Source of the DNA: Salticus scenicus
Taxonomy: Eukaryota > Arthropoda > Arachnida > Araneae > Salticidae
Direction of reading: 5' to 3'
NCBI GenBank assembly: GCA_963930645.1
Contig: OZ005648.1
Location: forward strand, 271,819,830 to 271,883,829
DNA length: 64,000 nt
Below the pieces are notes generated by a model. That model searched no databases, was not told the origin of the DNA, and worked only from the letters and a program-made list of their open reading frames with translations. Of this stretch, positions 34,296 through 45,700 are shown in pieces; position 1 is the first letter of the stretch, and each line of letters starts with the position of its first letter. Made by a program: the position numbers and the translations under genes.

Positions 34296-34880
34296 CTGTA
34301 AATAATGAATTGAATTAAGTACAAAGGAAAAAAAAAATCTTTAGAATGAAAATAAGTAAATTAATTAAACATACAAAACATTAATGTTGAAAACTATCAA
34401 AATGAAGGAGAGGGGAATGTAAAAGTTTGGATGTTACATCTGTCGAACTGCTTGTTATTTTTGTTATTTTCTGCTAGAAATCAATATATATAGTTCTTCA
34501 TATGTTACTTGGTTTCCTCTACTGCAATGTTTGACATAAATTTGTTTTCTATTTTAAGATAATGATTCATTGTATATATTAAAAGAGAATGACTGGATCC
34601 ATTATCAGGTCCTTGGAAGTATTTTACATTATCCTCGTTGTACAATGAAAGAAACATCAAAATTTCCCAAATGATGCAATTTTCTTAATAATAATACAAT
34701 TATTTATTATATTATGATGCAAAATTAAATGACGGCAGATCTTTATACTATTCTATAGCCTCAATAAACCTGAATCATTATATTATTATATTTATAATCT
34801 TTTTAAAAATATATTGTTTCCTATTTTACCTGACAGAAAAATAATTACAATCCTGCAAATTGGATTAAACTATATATTAA

Positions 34881-35081
34881 CCCATTAATGCCTGGTGTCC
34901 CTTTTTTGGAAGGGTTCAAAAAATGCATATCAATTTTACATAAATAAACATTTAAACTTCAAAATTATATTTATCTATTCTTCTGCTTAACAAAAGCATA
35001 CAAACAGATTAGTACAATTTTACCAATTATACCAATACAATTTTACTGTCCCCAAAAAGGGATGCTATAGGCATAAATGGA
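34881..35081. mobile_element. piggyBac-type MITE, TTAA-flanked
   Basis: TTAA at 34877-34880 and 35082-35085. Inner ends CCCATTAATGCCTGGTGTCC and, inverted, TCCATTTATGCCTATAGCAT, followed on both sides by CCCTTTTT. 201 bp, no ORF. Confidence 0.65.
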
Positions 35082-35355
35082 TTAAGAAAGAAATTTAGGT
35101 CAACATATTTGAATTATGAAGAAATAACTGCATAATAAAATTGCGTATCAGCTGGCAAATTCAACTGTAAAATTCTCGAGAATATTCTCCTCGAAGAGAA
35201 TAATCGAGCATTTTTTGATAGAAGCTATAATAATTGGTAATTTAGAAATGTGCGCTCCTTATAAGTATTAATTTATATGAAAGTTTAGAAAATTATAAAA
35301 TTTTGTTATGAATAAAATAATGAGATTAATTAAATAACTTTATTTAGTTGTAGAT

Positions 35356-35386
<31 letters not shown>

Positions 35387-35656
35387 TCAAAGCTAAGAGA
35401 TAAAATCTTATAAATTGTTAAACATAAAATCTAGTGATAATCCAAATAATAAAGTGACAAAGCATTGAATGGGTCTAGATTTTTTTTTTTTTTTTTTTTT
35501 TTCATTAAAGACACTATTTTTAAAAAGTGACACTTAAAGAAAAATGCTACTAATTATTTGTTTTTGCTTTGAAGTGTTTTACACTTATCTGTGTACTGTG
35601 TGGGATGAAAATGAATTCATGAAACACCTACTTAAAGAGTAAACATATGGGGTTGT

Positions 35657-36178
35657 CAGGGCCGTGCTTAGGGGGGGGGGGGCGACCGGGGCGGTCGCCC
35701 AGGGCGGCTAAAAGTGACAAAATTTCAGCAAAAAATTAGGTTTACTAAAATTGTTAGATTTTTTAAAAAGCAGGATTGGATTGGATTTGGGAATAAGGCC
35801 GATTGACTGCTGTAGGTCCTAGACCTGAGGAGGAGTGCATTCCGTGGGAGTCTTTCTAAGGGGTCCTAGCCCGTAATTACACAAGTTTCGGACAAAACCA
35901 TGGAAAACTCCGATCGGCTAGGCCGACAAGCGCGACTTGGGATTGAACCCGGCACCTCATGTCTACCAGCTTTGAGCGCATAACCACTCGGCCGCTGGAG
36001 GCTTATTTTAAAAACAGAGAAAAAAAAACCTGATAACTTTTCATCTGTGGCAACCTGGCAGTTTTTGGCTTTAAAGGATAGTTTTCAGAAGCAGAAGGAG
36101 GGAAACACTTTTAGTGCCTAGTATGGTGGCTAAAATCTTTTGTCTAGGAGGGCGGCTAAAAGTGTAGGCACGGCCCTG
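35657..36178. mobile_element. hAT MITE carrying a nested SINE
   Basis: Ends CAGGGCCGTGCTTAGG and, inverted, CAGGGCCGTGCCTACAC. The flanks GGGGTTGT (35649-35656) and GGGGTTTT (36179-36186) match at 7 of 8. Inner repeat GGCGGCTAAAAGTG occurs at both ends (35703 and 36152). The SINE at 35773-36002 splits it. Confidence 0.8.
35773..36002 (-). repeat. tRNA-derived SINE, family 1, copy 3 (best preserved)
   Basis: On the minus strand the head reads AGCCTCCAGCGGCCGAGTGG then TTATGCGCTC: a Ser/Leu-type tRNA start with the A box. CCGGGTTCAATCCC is the B box. The body carries CGGAGTTTTCCATGGTTTTG, TCCGAAACTTG and TTACGGGCTAGGACCCC. The 3' end is (ATCC/AATCC) repeats. Target duplications TTTTAAAAAGCAG (35761-35773) and TTTTAAAAACAG (36006-36017) flank it. 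Confidence 0.85.
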
Positions 36179-36679
36179 GGGGTTTTTCACTGTACAAAAC
36201 GATCGTTTGTCTGTAAAGCAGTGTCAAATTGACATACAGAGCTCAACACATTAAATTTTTAAAAGCCAAAGAGAAAACAGAAACAATTTAGCTTAAATAA
36301 AGTAATGTTAATGATAAAGAACTGGATGAGTTATCTGCAATTAAGCTTAACTGATCTTTCTTTGGAAAATGAAACTGATGTTTAATTTTGATTCTAAATT
36401 TTATGTAACAAGTAACCAATTACAAAATAAAATTTCATTTTTAAGGTATTTGTTACTCTAGTTTTTAATCTGAATAAAACATATTTGATTATTTATAATA
36501 AAATATTGTATAATTTAAATTTGCTAACTTTTTAGTGCAATTCAAAATTTTATTTTTAAACTACAGACTCTTTTTGATTCAGAGATTTTCAAGCAAATTA
36601 ATTTTCATGCACTGCTTACACTATCAAGTTATTGATTAATTAAATATCTTAAATATAATAGAAAATAAACATATAGTTT

Positions 36680-38165
36680 ATATGTAAAATAAGGATTACA
36701 AAATTATGAATTATGTGAATTAGATTTCTTAAACAAATTTACAAGTATGTTTTCAGAAATCTTTATATATAAAGAAAATATTCTCTTTAAATTTCAAGTT
36801 TTAGTGATGATTTGTTATAATAGCAATCTTTAGGCATTAAAAAAAATTAAATTAGTATAAGTATTTTAATATGAATAATTACATAGATCTACAAAATTAT
36901 ACAGGCTAGCTACAGAAATTCAGAAAATAAGTTCCCCGATTTTTCCATGATTTCTATGATTACCTAATTTTGACAAATTTCCATGATTTTCGTTACCTAT
37001 TATATACATTTCGTAATTTTGTGTATAACAATCATTCAATCTTGTATAACATGCTTGCTAAACCACTGCAATTCAAAAAACTATACTGATGGGCAAAAAC
37101 ATCTTTTTTTTTTTTTTTTTTCTTTGTTCACTTACAAAAATAAAATTCAAAATTTTGGAGAAATTAACAAAATTATAAGAATATGACTCATTTTAATTGC
37201 ACAATATACTAACATCAAGACATAGAATTATACCTCAAGTTGTTGTGCTGAAAATATTTATTTATCTATATTTAATGTTAATTTGGTGAGATTCAACTAG
37301 AAAGCAGCCAATCTTGTGCAATCATGGTTGAAATAACACCTGTCTGGTGCTCTTTCAGTCATGCTTGCTGGGCAAAAATGAAAATCTCCATGATTTTTAG
37401 GTGTTTCTACAAAATTTCCTCATTTTTTCCTGATACTTCCAGATTGATAAAGTATCTTGATTTTTCCATAATTTACCTGTTTTCCCTGACTGTCGCCATC
37501 CTGCTTAATGTTGGCAAAATTTGATTTGATAATTTTAGTTGCTACAAATGTTTTTTGTTGTGATGAAACTGAAAATGAAGCCAGTTCTTCTCTATCATGT
37601 ATAGGTTTTTTGACAACACAGTGTGTCTACCGACATGAAATTGTGTTTCCATGATTAATTTTAATTAATCTTGGAAACATACCATAAAGTTTTCATATAA
37701 TTATGTTGGTGGAGAATTCGTGTAAAAAATTGTACTGGTAGACATCTTGTATTGACAAAAATCTACATGTGATAGAGAAAAACTGGCTTCATTTTCAGTC
37801 AGCACACCAAAAAACATAAAGACCAGCCAAAATTATCAAATCAAAATTTTAGATGTAGACCTGTGTTATTCATTATTTGCCGTTAAATGCTTTTTGTCTT
37901 AAATATGTAATGAATTTTCAGAAAAATTGCTTTGCGGAACTTATCGGAGAATATTCTCCGATTGAAAATTATGAATTGTAAAGAGAATATAGTGAAATAA
38001 GGCTTGTTTATTCTAGTTATGCATGTCAAACTGAATAATTATGAATAAATATTATAATTTAAGTCATAAACATGAAAAAATTTTATGTATTTAAAAATAA
38101 AAAGAATATTCTCGATTATTCTCAAATTTTGAAGCTTCAGAGAATATTCTCACCTCACATCTCTA
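36680..38165 (+). repeat. Dispersed repeat with AGAATATTCTC motifs, copy 2, interrupted
   Basis: The first part (36680-36815) and the second part (37915-38165) match 1130-1270 and 1300-1530. About 1.1 kb of other DNA lies between, including a foldback at 37516-37850. Further short pieces with the same AGAATATTCTC wording occur near 35170-35210 and 38990-39090. Confidence 0.55.
37516..37850. mobile_element. Foldback MITE
   Basis: Long imperfect inverted repeat: AAAATTTGATTTGATAATTT on the left against AAAATTATCAAATCAAAATT on the right, continued by GAAAATGAAGCCAGTT / AACTGGCTTCATTTTC, CTATCA(T)GTA and GTCTACC / GGTAGAC. Loop about 80 bp around 37680. No ORF. Confidence 0.65.
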
Positions 38166-38169
38166 TATG

Positions 38170-39235
38170 TGATATTGCTTTTTTCAAACCATGATTAAAC
38201 ATCTAGTACCAGATTATGCATAGGTCTGGGTTCAGGGTGGCAAAATTTTTAAGCCTTTTAAAGATTGAAAAATGACTTAATTTTGAACACAATCTGAAAG
38301 ATAAAAAGCAACTAAAATTCAAAACTGATTAGGTTTTCAACAGATGATACGAATTTCAAAGCTTGATCTGCTCTCCCTATCATGAGTCAAAGATGTTAAC
38401 ATTTGATAAATTATGGAATTAAGTATGTAATAATTTAAATATCAAATGAAAATCTATAAATAAGCTATTTTGGAATAAAGCAACTAATCTATTTGCTAAT
38501 CAAAATTATTTCCATATTATTTAATAAAAATATAATAGTGACGTCAGTCTGTACCTCAGAAATTAAATAAAAATTTTAATTCAGTTTATATTTTTGTAGG
38601 ATTAATCATACCTTTGTAGGAAAAATGAAATAAAATGATTTTTTTTTTTTAATGATCACACTATTTATTTTTTAAATATATGTTACAAGCATAATTATTA
38701 TATATGCATGATAAACAGTGATTGATATATTTAAGAAGAATACATAAATAAATATTTTTTGTATTATATTAATGCTATTTACTTATACACATTATTTGAA
38801 AACATGGAGGGACGTTATATTGAAATGGTGTAAACTAACTTAAAATCATCTCTGCAAATTAAGGGGGGGGGAGGAGATTATCAATAGTTATTTTCATCTG
38901 CATGCTTCAGCAATGATGACTTCATTGCAATTCATAATGTAAAAGATAATCATAATTTTTTTTCAATTATTTGAATAAATAAATAAAAGAATACTCTTGA
39001 TTATTCTCTAATATTCAACCCCACAAGAATATTTTCAGAATATTCACGTTCTTGAAGAATATTCTTTATTCTTACTTCACATCTCTACAAAACTAAATTG
39101 AAACTGAGCAAAAAAAATAGTTTTTAATAGATGTCTAATGCTCACTAAAAACAATGACTTTTAAAGGTTTTAAAACTTATGACTAATAAGAGCAATGAAT
39201 AGTCACATTATAATGCATGTTGGGTACACATAACC
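38170..39235. other. AT-rich non-coding intron DNA
   Basis: No gene seen. G8 run near 38863 and AATATTCTC fragments near 38990-39090. Confidence 0.3.
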
Positions 39236-40080
39236 AGTTCAAAAATTACCTTTCTACGATAATTTGGTGCAGAGTTATGCTTGGAAATAAGTTTTTTGTC
39301 ACCTTCACCTCTAAAGGGAAGGAAGGAATTTCACAAAATTCCTTTGGAGTGTGTGCTGAGTACACATAACCTATCAAATGACACAAAAAAATTATTTTCC
39401 TGAGATAATTTGAAGCAGAAGTTTTTGCTCCCCCTGCCCTTAACCCTTTTTGACCCGAAACATTTTTACCTTAAAACATTACACTCTTCTGTTTTTGCAA
39501 ACTAAAAGGAAAATATGGACTATAACCAACATTTGTTAATTGAAAATTGTACTTTACACTTTCTGCTAATTAGCTCGATCGTTCATTTCCTGATTTCATT
39601 GCATACGACTGTTCCAGATGCAAAAATGTAAGTCTAAGTGGATGTCTAATCCACACAATCATACAGCCTGGGCCGGAAAGGGTTAAAGGGGGAAGGATAC
39701 ATAATCGAATGACACAAAAATCATTTGCCTGAGATAATATGGAGCAAAGTTATGCTTGAAAATGTTTTTTCTCCCCCTGCCCTTAAAAGGGGAAGGAGTG
39801 GAATTCTGCAAAATCCCTGTATTGCACATGTTGGATGCACATAACGATCCCACACATAAAAATTAATCTCACTGAGATAATTTAAAGCAAGGCACTTGGA
39901 AATAAATTATTTCTGCCCCGAGGGAGGAAAATTGAGAATTTTGCAGATTTCCGTTACAAGGGGTGTTAATTACACAAAAGCAACCCACACACCAAAATTT
40001 GTGACTGCAACTCCCATAGATTTCCCAGGACAAATTTAAAGCTAAAATGGGGGATCTTGAATCTGCCTCCTCGTAACTTC
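39235..40080 (+). repeat. Degenerate tandem repeat, about 150-180 bp unit
   Basis: About four units share CACATAAC, TGAGATAATTTG..GCA, GTTATGCTTGGAAAT or GCTTGAAAATG, TTTTTTCTCCCCCTGCCCTT and AAGGGGAAGGA. One unit is interrupted by the TTAA-flanked MITE at 39444. The open frame at 39869-40087 (minus) is an artefact of the repeat. Confidence 0.65.
39444..39682. mobile_element. piggyBac-type MITE inside the tandem repeat
   Basis: TTAA at 39440-39443 and 39683-39686. Inner ends CCCTTTTTGACCCGAAAC and, inverted, CCCTTTCCGGCCCAGGC. 239 bp. The next repeat unit reads CCCTGCCCTTAAAAGGGG without the insert, so the unoccupied site is visible at 39775-39792. Confidence 0.85.
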
Positions 40081-40613
40081 TCCTCAAGAAGATGCATGGT
40101 CGTTTTCAATATCTTTGTAGAGTTTTACTCAAAAATCTGAATTTTTGTGAAATTTCCTCCCAAAAATCAATTTCCCCCCTCCTCTCTTAAAAATCAAAAA
40201 TTCCAAAATCACTAAAAATATATATATATATATTTTTTTTTTTTATACTTAAGTCTAGTTTTTTCAAGCACAATTTCTTCACCATGAAATATTTGAGTGA
40301 GTTATGTTCCCAACCGTGTTTTTCAAAGGAATTATTCCATGTAACTCTGCTCTAAATACCTCAAGAAGACGTAATTTGGTTTTAATTTGTTGGTTGGTTA
40401 GGTGTACACAGCGCACATTATAATGCAACTATTCATTACTCTTATTCATCAAAAATTTGGTCAAGTTCTTTTTTTTTGTTAAAGGAATTTCTCAAAATCT
40501 ATCTTAGTGACGATCAGGGTCACAAAATCAACCTTCACACCAAAATTTGTGTTGCCATCTCCCACAGAATCGCTATGGCTATGTTGAGTCAGTGAGTTTA
40601 CTCTCTTATATTA

Positions 40614-41096
40614 CAGTTGAACCTCGTTAACGTGGATATGCTTAAAGTGAATTACTTTTAACATGAACTGTTTCCACAGTCTCTTTCAAAATGAAGATTA
40701 GTTTCTGAGTTACTGATAGCCAGGGGTGCAGAATATGTCCAAACACCCAAATGAGGTTCGGGGGGAAATTTTAACTAACTGGGGAAATTCTGAATATTTT
40801 TTAAGAGAAAATAAAAATGTAAATAAAAAATAAAAATTTGCTGCTTTGAAGTTCACTAACAGCGATATTTTTTATGTTACACTGATTACTTATTCTCTTA
40901 AAGATTTATTACATAGAACAAATGACTTTGTATAGCAAAGTAGATTTTTGCATTACTGAGGGAAATTTATACTGTGTGTTTGGGGGAAATTTCCGAGGTC
41001 TGAACATTTTCTGCACCCCTGCTGATAGCATGAACTACTGATAACATGAATGAATATTTTATTCCCCTCAAGATTCATGTTAACAAGGTTCAACTG
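40614..41096. mobile_element. Tigger-type MITE (outer element of a nested pair)
   Basis: CAGTTGAACCTCGTTAACGTG on the left and CATGTTAACAAGGTTCAACTG on the right are inverted ends. TA precedes the left end; the right flank reads CATA. Inner sequence is split by a hAT MITE. Confidence 0.75.
40721..41021. mobile_element. hAT MITE nested in the Tigger MITE
   Basis: CAGGGGTGCAGAATATGTCC on the left and ACATTTTCTGCACCCCTG on the right, with the exact 8-bp duplication CTGATAGC (40713-40720 and 41022-41029). Second inner inverted match: GGGGGAAATTT on both sides. Confidence 0.95.
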
Positions 41097-41205
41097 CATA
41101 TAGATTTGAATTCATTAACTTTGAATGCATTCAAAGCAGGAAATAATGTATTATAAATGCTCATACTGTGTATTATAACTCTATAGATATAATTACTTTA
41201 CAAAC

Positions 41206-41443
41206 CTAAAAGCATAGCAACAGTTGATCGAACCCAGGCTCCTTCAGCAACATATTTCTTAAAGCGATCAATATTAAGAGAAAGCAGTCGTTCATTGTTT
41301 TCATTTGGCATAGGATCATAAACTCCAAGTTGTTCAATTCCTTCTTCATCACAGCGTTTCTCAGGATGAATAGCAATGATATGATAAAAGGGTCTATTAG
41401 TACAGCCTTTAAGGAGTAGACGAATGCATAAAGGTTTTACCAT
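41206..41443 (-). CDS. mRpS16: Mitochondrial ribosomal protein S16, first coding exon
   Basis: Encodes small-subunit protein mS16/bS16m of the mitochondrial ribosome. On the minus strand an acceptor (ATTGTATTTTAG) ends at 41452; the exon starts at 41451 with eight untranslated bases and then ATG at 41441-41443. It reads MVKPLCIRLLLKGCTNRPFY, HIIAIHPEKRCDEEGIEQLG, VYDPMPNENNERLLSLNIDR and FKKYVAEGAWVRSTVAMLLG. The GCTNRPFYHI, EQLGxYDPxPN and L.LN..R motifs are diagnostic of S16. The donor is TTTAG|GTTTG, phase 1. Because an acceptor sits just before the ATG, a 5' non-coding exon must lie further right. No long targeting presequence precedes the S16 core. Translation through the acceptor upstream of the ATG is not supported. 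Confidence 0.92.
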
Positions 41444-41560
41444 TTCTAGATCTAAAATACAATTACCAGAATTAAAATTATGTAATAATTGAAACCGCAA
41501 TTCATTATTTAATTTATTGCTTTTTTAACATACTTAATATCAAGCCATAAAACAATGCAG

Positions 41561-41745
41561 TGCTCACATAAGCACAAGTGCATGAATCATATGAATAGAG
41601 TTAAGTAAAAATAAATTTCTGGTTCTGTTCATTTTCTCCATGATTTTATAATCTAGCAAGACTACGTTTGAATGTTTACCCATTAAACATATAAGTTTCT
41701 ACTGTATTCATATGATCCATGCATCTTTCGCTTATGTAAGTATTG
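41561..41745. mobile_element. Foldback MITE upstream of the S16 exon
   Basis: CACATAAGCACAAGTGCATGAATCATATGAATA-like left arm pairs imperfectly with the right arm ending ATCTTTCGCTTATGTAAG. Arms about 45 bp. It lies about 110 bp upstream of the exon, within the first intron. Confidence 0.55.
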
Positions 41746-42018
41746 TATGTTTTTTTTAAATTTATTTCGTTTTCATATTTTTTATTTTAGTCATTATGAT
41801 TTAGGCATTAGCATAATTTTTTTTTTTCAGCAATATGCACTTTACTCATAGAAAACCACATTTGGCATGCACATTTCCTATAATGCTCCTGATGAAATTA
41901 AGAATTCAGCATGCCTTCATTAATTTGATTTCATATAATTTTAATCTGCTCATTAATTAAATCGATTTTGATTCTTTTGTATTTCTTCATATTAGTAAAT
42001 TTCTATGAGTTATAAATA

Positions 42019-42300
42019 CTAGCAGCATTTGCCCGCTTCGCTGGGCCCTATATTTAAAGGTTTTCTTTTTAATTGAATAAATGAAACGTTTAAATAAATA
42101 TATTTCAATTGGCGACTATTTTCTTCACAGTTTTAGTATGGGATTTCCTTGACAATATCAAACATTTTTTGAAGTTCTCGAATCTGTGCAACAAAACTAT
42201 TATGAAAATGAATATTCTCGAAAACAGTCTAATAGAAATGTTAATTCTTCGAATATTCTGGAAACAGTTGAAGCTGTTACTCGTACAGTAAAAGTCACTA
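42019..42300 (+). repeat. Repeat start with a GCCCGCTTCGCTGGGC hairpin
   Basis: TACTAGCAGCATTTGCCCGC then TTCGCTGGGC forms a short GC-rich hairpin in otherwise AT-rich DNA. Similar CTAGC..GCCCG..CTTCG phrases begin many arthropod repeats. It leads directly into the array at 42300 and may be the 5' end of the same element. Family not recognised. Confidence 0.4.
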
Positions 42301-42716
42301 TTCGATGAATGGTAGAATCAGAGAACACACGTAAATCGTTTTCGCAGCAATCACTATAACGCATGTATGTACACTTCATGCACATGAAAACAACAACAAC
42401 AAAAAATATCACTGGACAGCCCTACCTCGCTGTACATGAATCTCAGAACACACGAAACTCGGTTCTGTGGTAATCACTATCATGCACGTTAAAACTAAAA
42501 ACATCACTGGATACCCCTATCTCGTTGTGCATGAATCTGAAAATGAACGAAACTTGGTTCCATGGCAATCACTATCACACATGTAAAAAAAAAAAATCAC
42601 TAGACACCCCTACCTCGCTGTGCATAAATCTGAAAACACACGAAACTCGTTTTCACAGCAATCACTGTCAAGCTTGTTAAAATAAAAAAAACATCACTGG
42701 ACACCCCTACCTCAAA
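42300..42716 (+). repeat. Minisatellite A, about 94-bp unit
   Basis: About four and a half units starting CACTGGACACCCCTACCTCG, with GTGCATGAATCTGAAAACAC and CGAAACTCGTTTTCACAGCA. Unit starts at 42411, 42504, 42598 and 42695. Related wording occurs in the arrays at 50.9-52.7 kb and 60.1-60.9 kb. Confidence 0.8.
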
Positions 42717-42764
42717 TCAATGAAAATCAAATATACCATTCAAATCTCTCGCAATTCCTCAAAA

Positions 42765-45700
42765 GGGTCATTCCATGTCAAATCAACGAAAAAAAGTAGC
42801 ATTTTTGACCTGACCCCCTCAGATTTCTATGAAATTGGGCTCATTTATTTGTTCTATAGAGAAATGAATCTGTACCAATTAATAAGTTCCTACCTCTTTT
42901 AGTTTTTTATATACAGGGCTGCAAAAATGCAAATTTTCAAAATTCTTGTTTTACAAATGTGCCCCTATGTCCTACCCTAATTGACTTAGAGGTATGAATT
43001 TGGTATCATTAGAAAGCTTATAATGAAGGCTTTCAAAGGATATATCGCATGCACACATTATAAAAAATTTTCATTTCAAGGTCAAACTTTTTGACCTTTG
43101 ACCTCCAATAACTCAAAAAGTGCATTTTTTATTTTCTTTTTAAAAATATATGTTGTTCTTGCATTTATTATCTATAATTACTGTGATTTTCAGAATGGGA
43201 TTGCCATGGGATGCTGAGTTATAAATTAAAATGTAACATCTATCAGTGTATTCATACTAACATCAGGGTCATTCCAAGTCAAATCAATGAAAAAAAGTAA
43301 CATTCTTAACCTGATCCTCTTATTATTATTTTTTTTTTTATTGGGCTCAGATGTTATGTTTATATAGAAATTAATTAATACTGAATAAAAAGTCTGCATT
43401 TATTTTGGTTTCTGTGATGATAAACTTCAAAAATGGGCAAAATATGTTAGTTTTTGCATTATGCATATTGCATAAGTCATAACTTGTTCCCTAATTGTCA
43501 CAGAACCTTATTTTTGTTGTTGTTAGAAAGTACTTGAATAGGCCTTTCGTTTGATATATGACATACATATATTTCTTGGATTTTTAATTTCAAGGTCAAA
43601 GACTTTGACCTATATTTCAAAAAGTGTGTTTCTTAAAAAAAAAAAAAGAAAAAAAAAAGTATGGTATTCTTACATAAATATATTGTAAAATATCTGTGCA
43701 TATTAATTTGGGATTTCTATGGGATTCTGAATTAAATTAAAATGTTAATTTGTGTCTCACCTTCAAATACAGTATTAGATTTTTTTAAAGAAAAGAAAAA
43801 AAACTTATCTTAAAAAAAAAATAAATAAATAAATAAAATAAAATAAAGAGAGAGAGAGAGAGAGAAATCCTATTACAACATAATATTTAGCAATAAAAAA
43901 CTGCAATTAATATCTCTATTCTATTAATCTAATTTTATTTTACATGAATTTAAAAGTAGATTTTTTTTTTTTCATATATTTAAAAAAAAAAATAGCATGG
44001 GGTACTTTTTAACAAAAAGATTCTACTACTAAAATCTAATTTTGCTATGAGAAATAAATTGCATAGCAGTTTATATAAGGCATTTTGTCTGTGATCATCT
44101 TTTGAAGAAGTTATAGTGAACTATTGCTCAAGATTTTATTTCCTTTACTATCTTCTGTTTACAAATTTTGAAGTTTTACAATTCACTTATCATAGTTTTA
44201 AAGAAATGGACAATTTAGAGATGGAACCCTCAACTTCTACAGCTTCATGTAAAAGGTACTGCTGCAACCCATTTGAAAAGTCAAGTCACAATTGCTGTAA
44301 GAAAAACTTAAGAAATGTAAGCAAGAACTTGGTGAAAAAATTTACTTTTTTGAGAAACAAGATTACAAAATTTGTGATACTTGCCGTAAAGAATTAAAAG
44401 CATGTACTGAGAAGCAATTACTAGTTAAAAAGAAAAAAATAGAATCTAGTTCTGATGATGAATTTGGGCAAACAGATTCTTTGTGTACCCCAGAAAAGGA
44501 AGAAGCTTTAAGTTCATTGATCAAAACTTTGATTGTTTTAAGTGAGTCACCTCTACGGAAAAAAAGATTATATCAGAAGAAATATCCCCAGGAAAATATT
44601 AAGAAAACAGCAGCAGCATTCAAAAGCAGAATATTGAATATACATTCAGATACTGAAAAAGATGCTGTTCCTCTCTCCTCTGATCGTGAAATTATTGGAC
44701 AACGGAAAAATTTAACTCTACAAAAGATAAAAGCATTAGAATGCAAATACTGACTACTCTCACAAAAAGCTGGACTGAAAAATATTCAAGATGAATTTGG
44801 TGTATCAGATTATACTGCAAGAAAAGCTAAAAGTCTAGTTAAAGAAAAAAGTGTCATGTCATCTCCTGATCCTAAACCTGGTAAAACTTTAGATCCTGAA
44901 ACAGCAAAAAAAGTAATTGATCTGTATGAGAGTGAGGAAATAAGTCGAATGATGCCAGGAAAAAAAGATTTCATTTCACTTAAGATGAATGGAAAACGAG
45001 AGCATATCCAAAAAAAATTAATTTTGTGTAACTTACGTGAAGTTTATGCTTTGTTCAAACAGCGATATCTACTACTGAAAATAGGATTTTCAAAGTTTTG
45101 TGAACTCAGACCTAAATATTGTGTTCTTGCTGGTGCAAGTGGAACTCACAGTGTTTGTGTGTGTACAACACACCAAAATGCCAAACTCATGATTATCCAA
45201 TGTAGGATGAAAGAACTGATAGAAGGGGATAAACCAATTCAATCTTACAAAGATATTATGAAATATGCATTGTGTGATAATCCAACTAAAGCTTGCTACT
45301 TTGGAAATTGTAAAAATTGTCCTGGGACAAATACATAAAACAAATTATCAAGAGAAAGATATATATTTTTTTCAGATAAAAAAAAATGTGCTTTTTGAGT
45401 TATTGAAGGTCAAAGGTCAAAATGTTTGACCTTGAAATGAAAAATTTGAAAAATATGTGCACGTTATATATTATTTGAAAGCCTGTATTATAAGCTTTCT
45501 AATGATACCAAATTTATACCTCTAAGTCATTTAGGGAAGAACATATGGGCACGTTTGTAATACAAGAATTTTGAAAATTTGCATTTTTGATGCAGACTTT
45601 TTATTCAGTATTAAATAAACCTAATATCTGAGCCCAATAAAAAAAAAAAAAAATAAGAGGATCAGGTTAAGAATACTTTTTTTCTTTGATTTGACTTGGA

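Larger units (their letters stand above)
34296..41205 (-). other. 6.9-kb intron of mRpS16, filled with transposons
   Basis: Bounded by the donor TTTAG|GTTTGTAAAG (41206/41205) and the acceptor TTTACAG|GTACT (34296/34295). It contains, from low to high coordinate, a TTAA MITE (34881), a hAT MITE with a nested SINE (35657), an AGAATATTCTC repeat copy (36680-38165) interrupted by unrelated DNA and a foldback (37516), a tandem repeat with a piggyBac MITE (39240-40080) and a nested Tigger/hAT pair (40614). Between them the DNA is AT-rich without genes. Confidence 0.8.

Noticed and set aside
42300..42716. Regularly spaced repeats that might suggest a CRISPR array
   Set aside because: Units are about 94 bp without constant repeats separated by unique spacers, and the sequence is eukaryotic.
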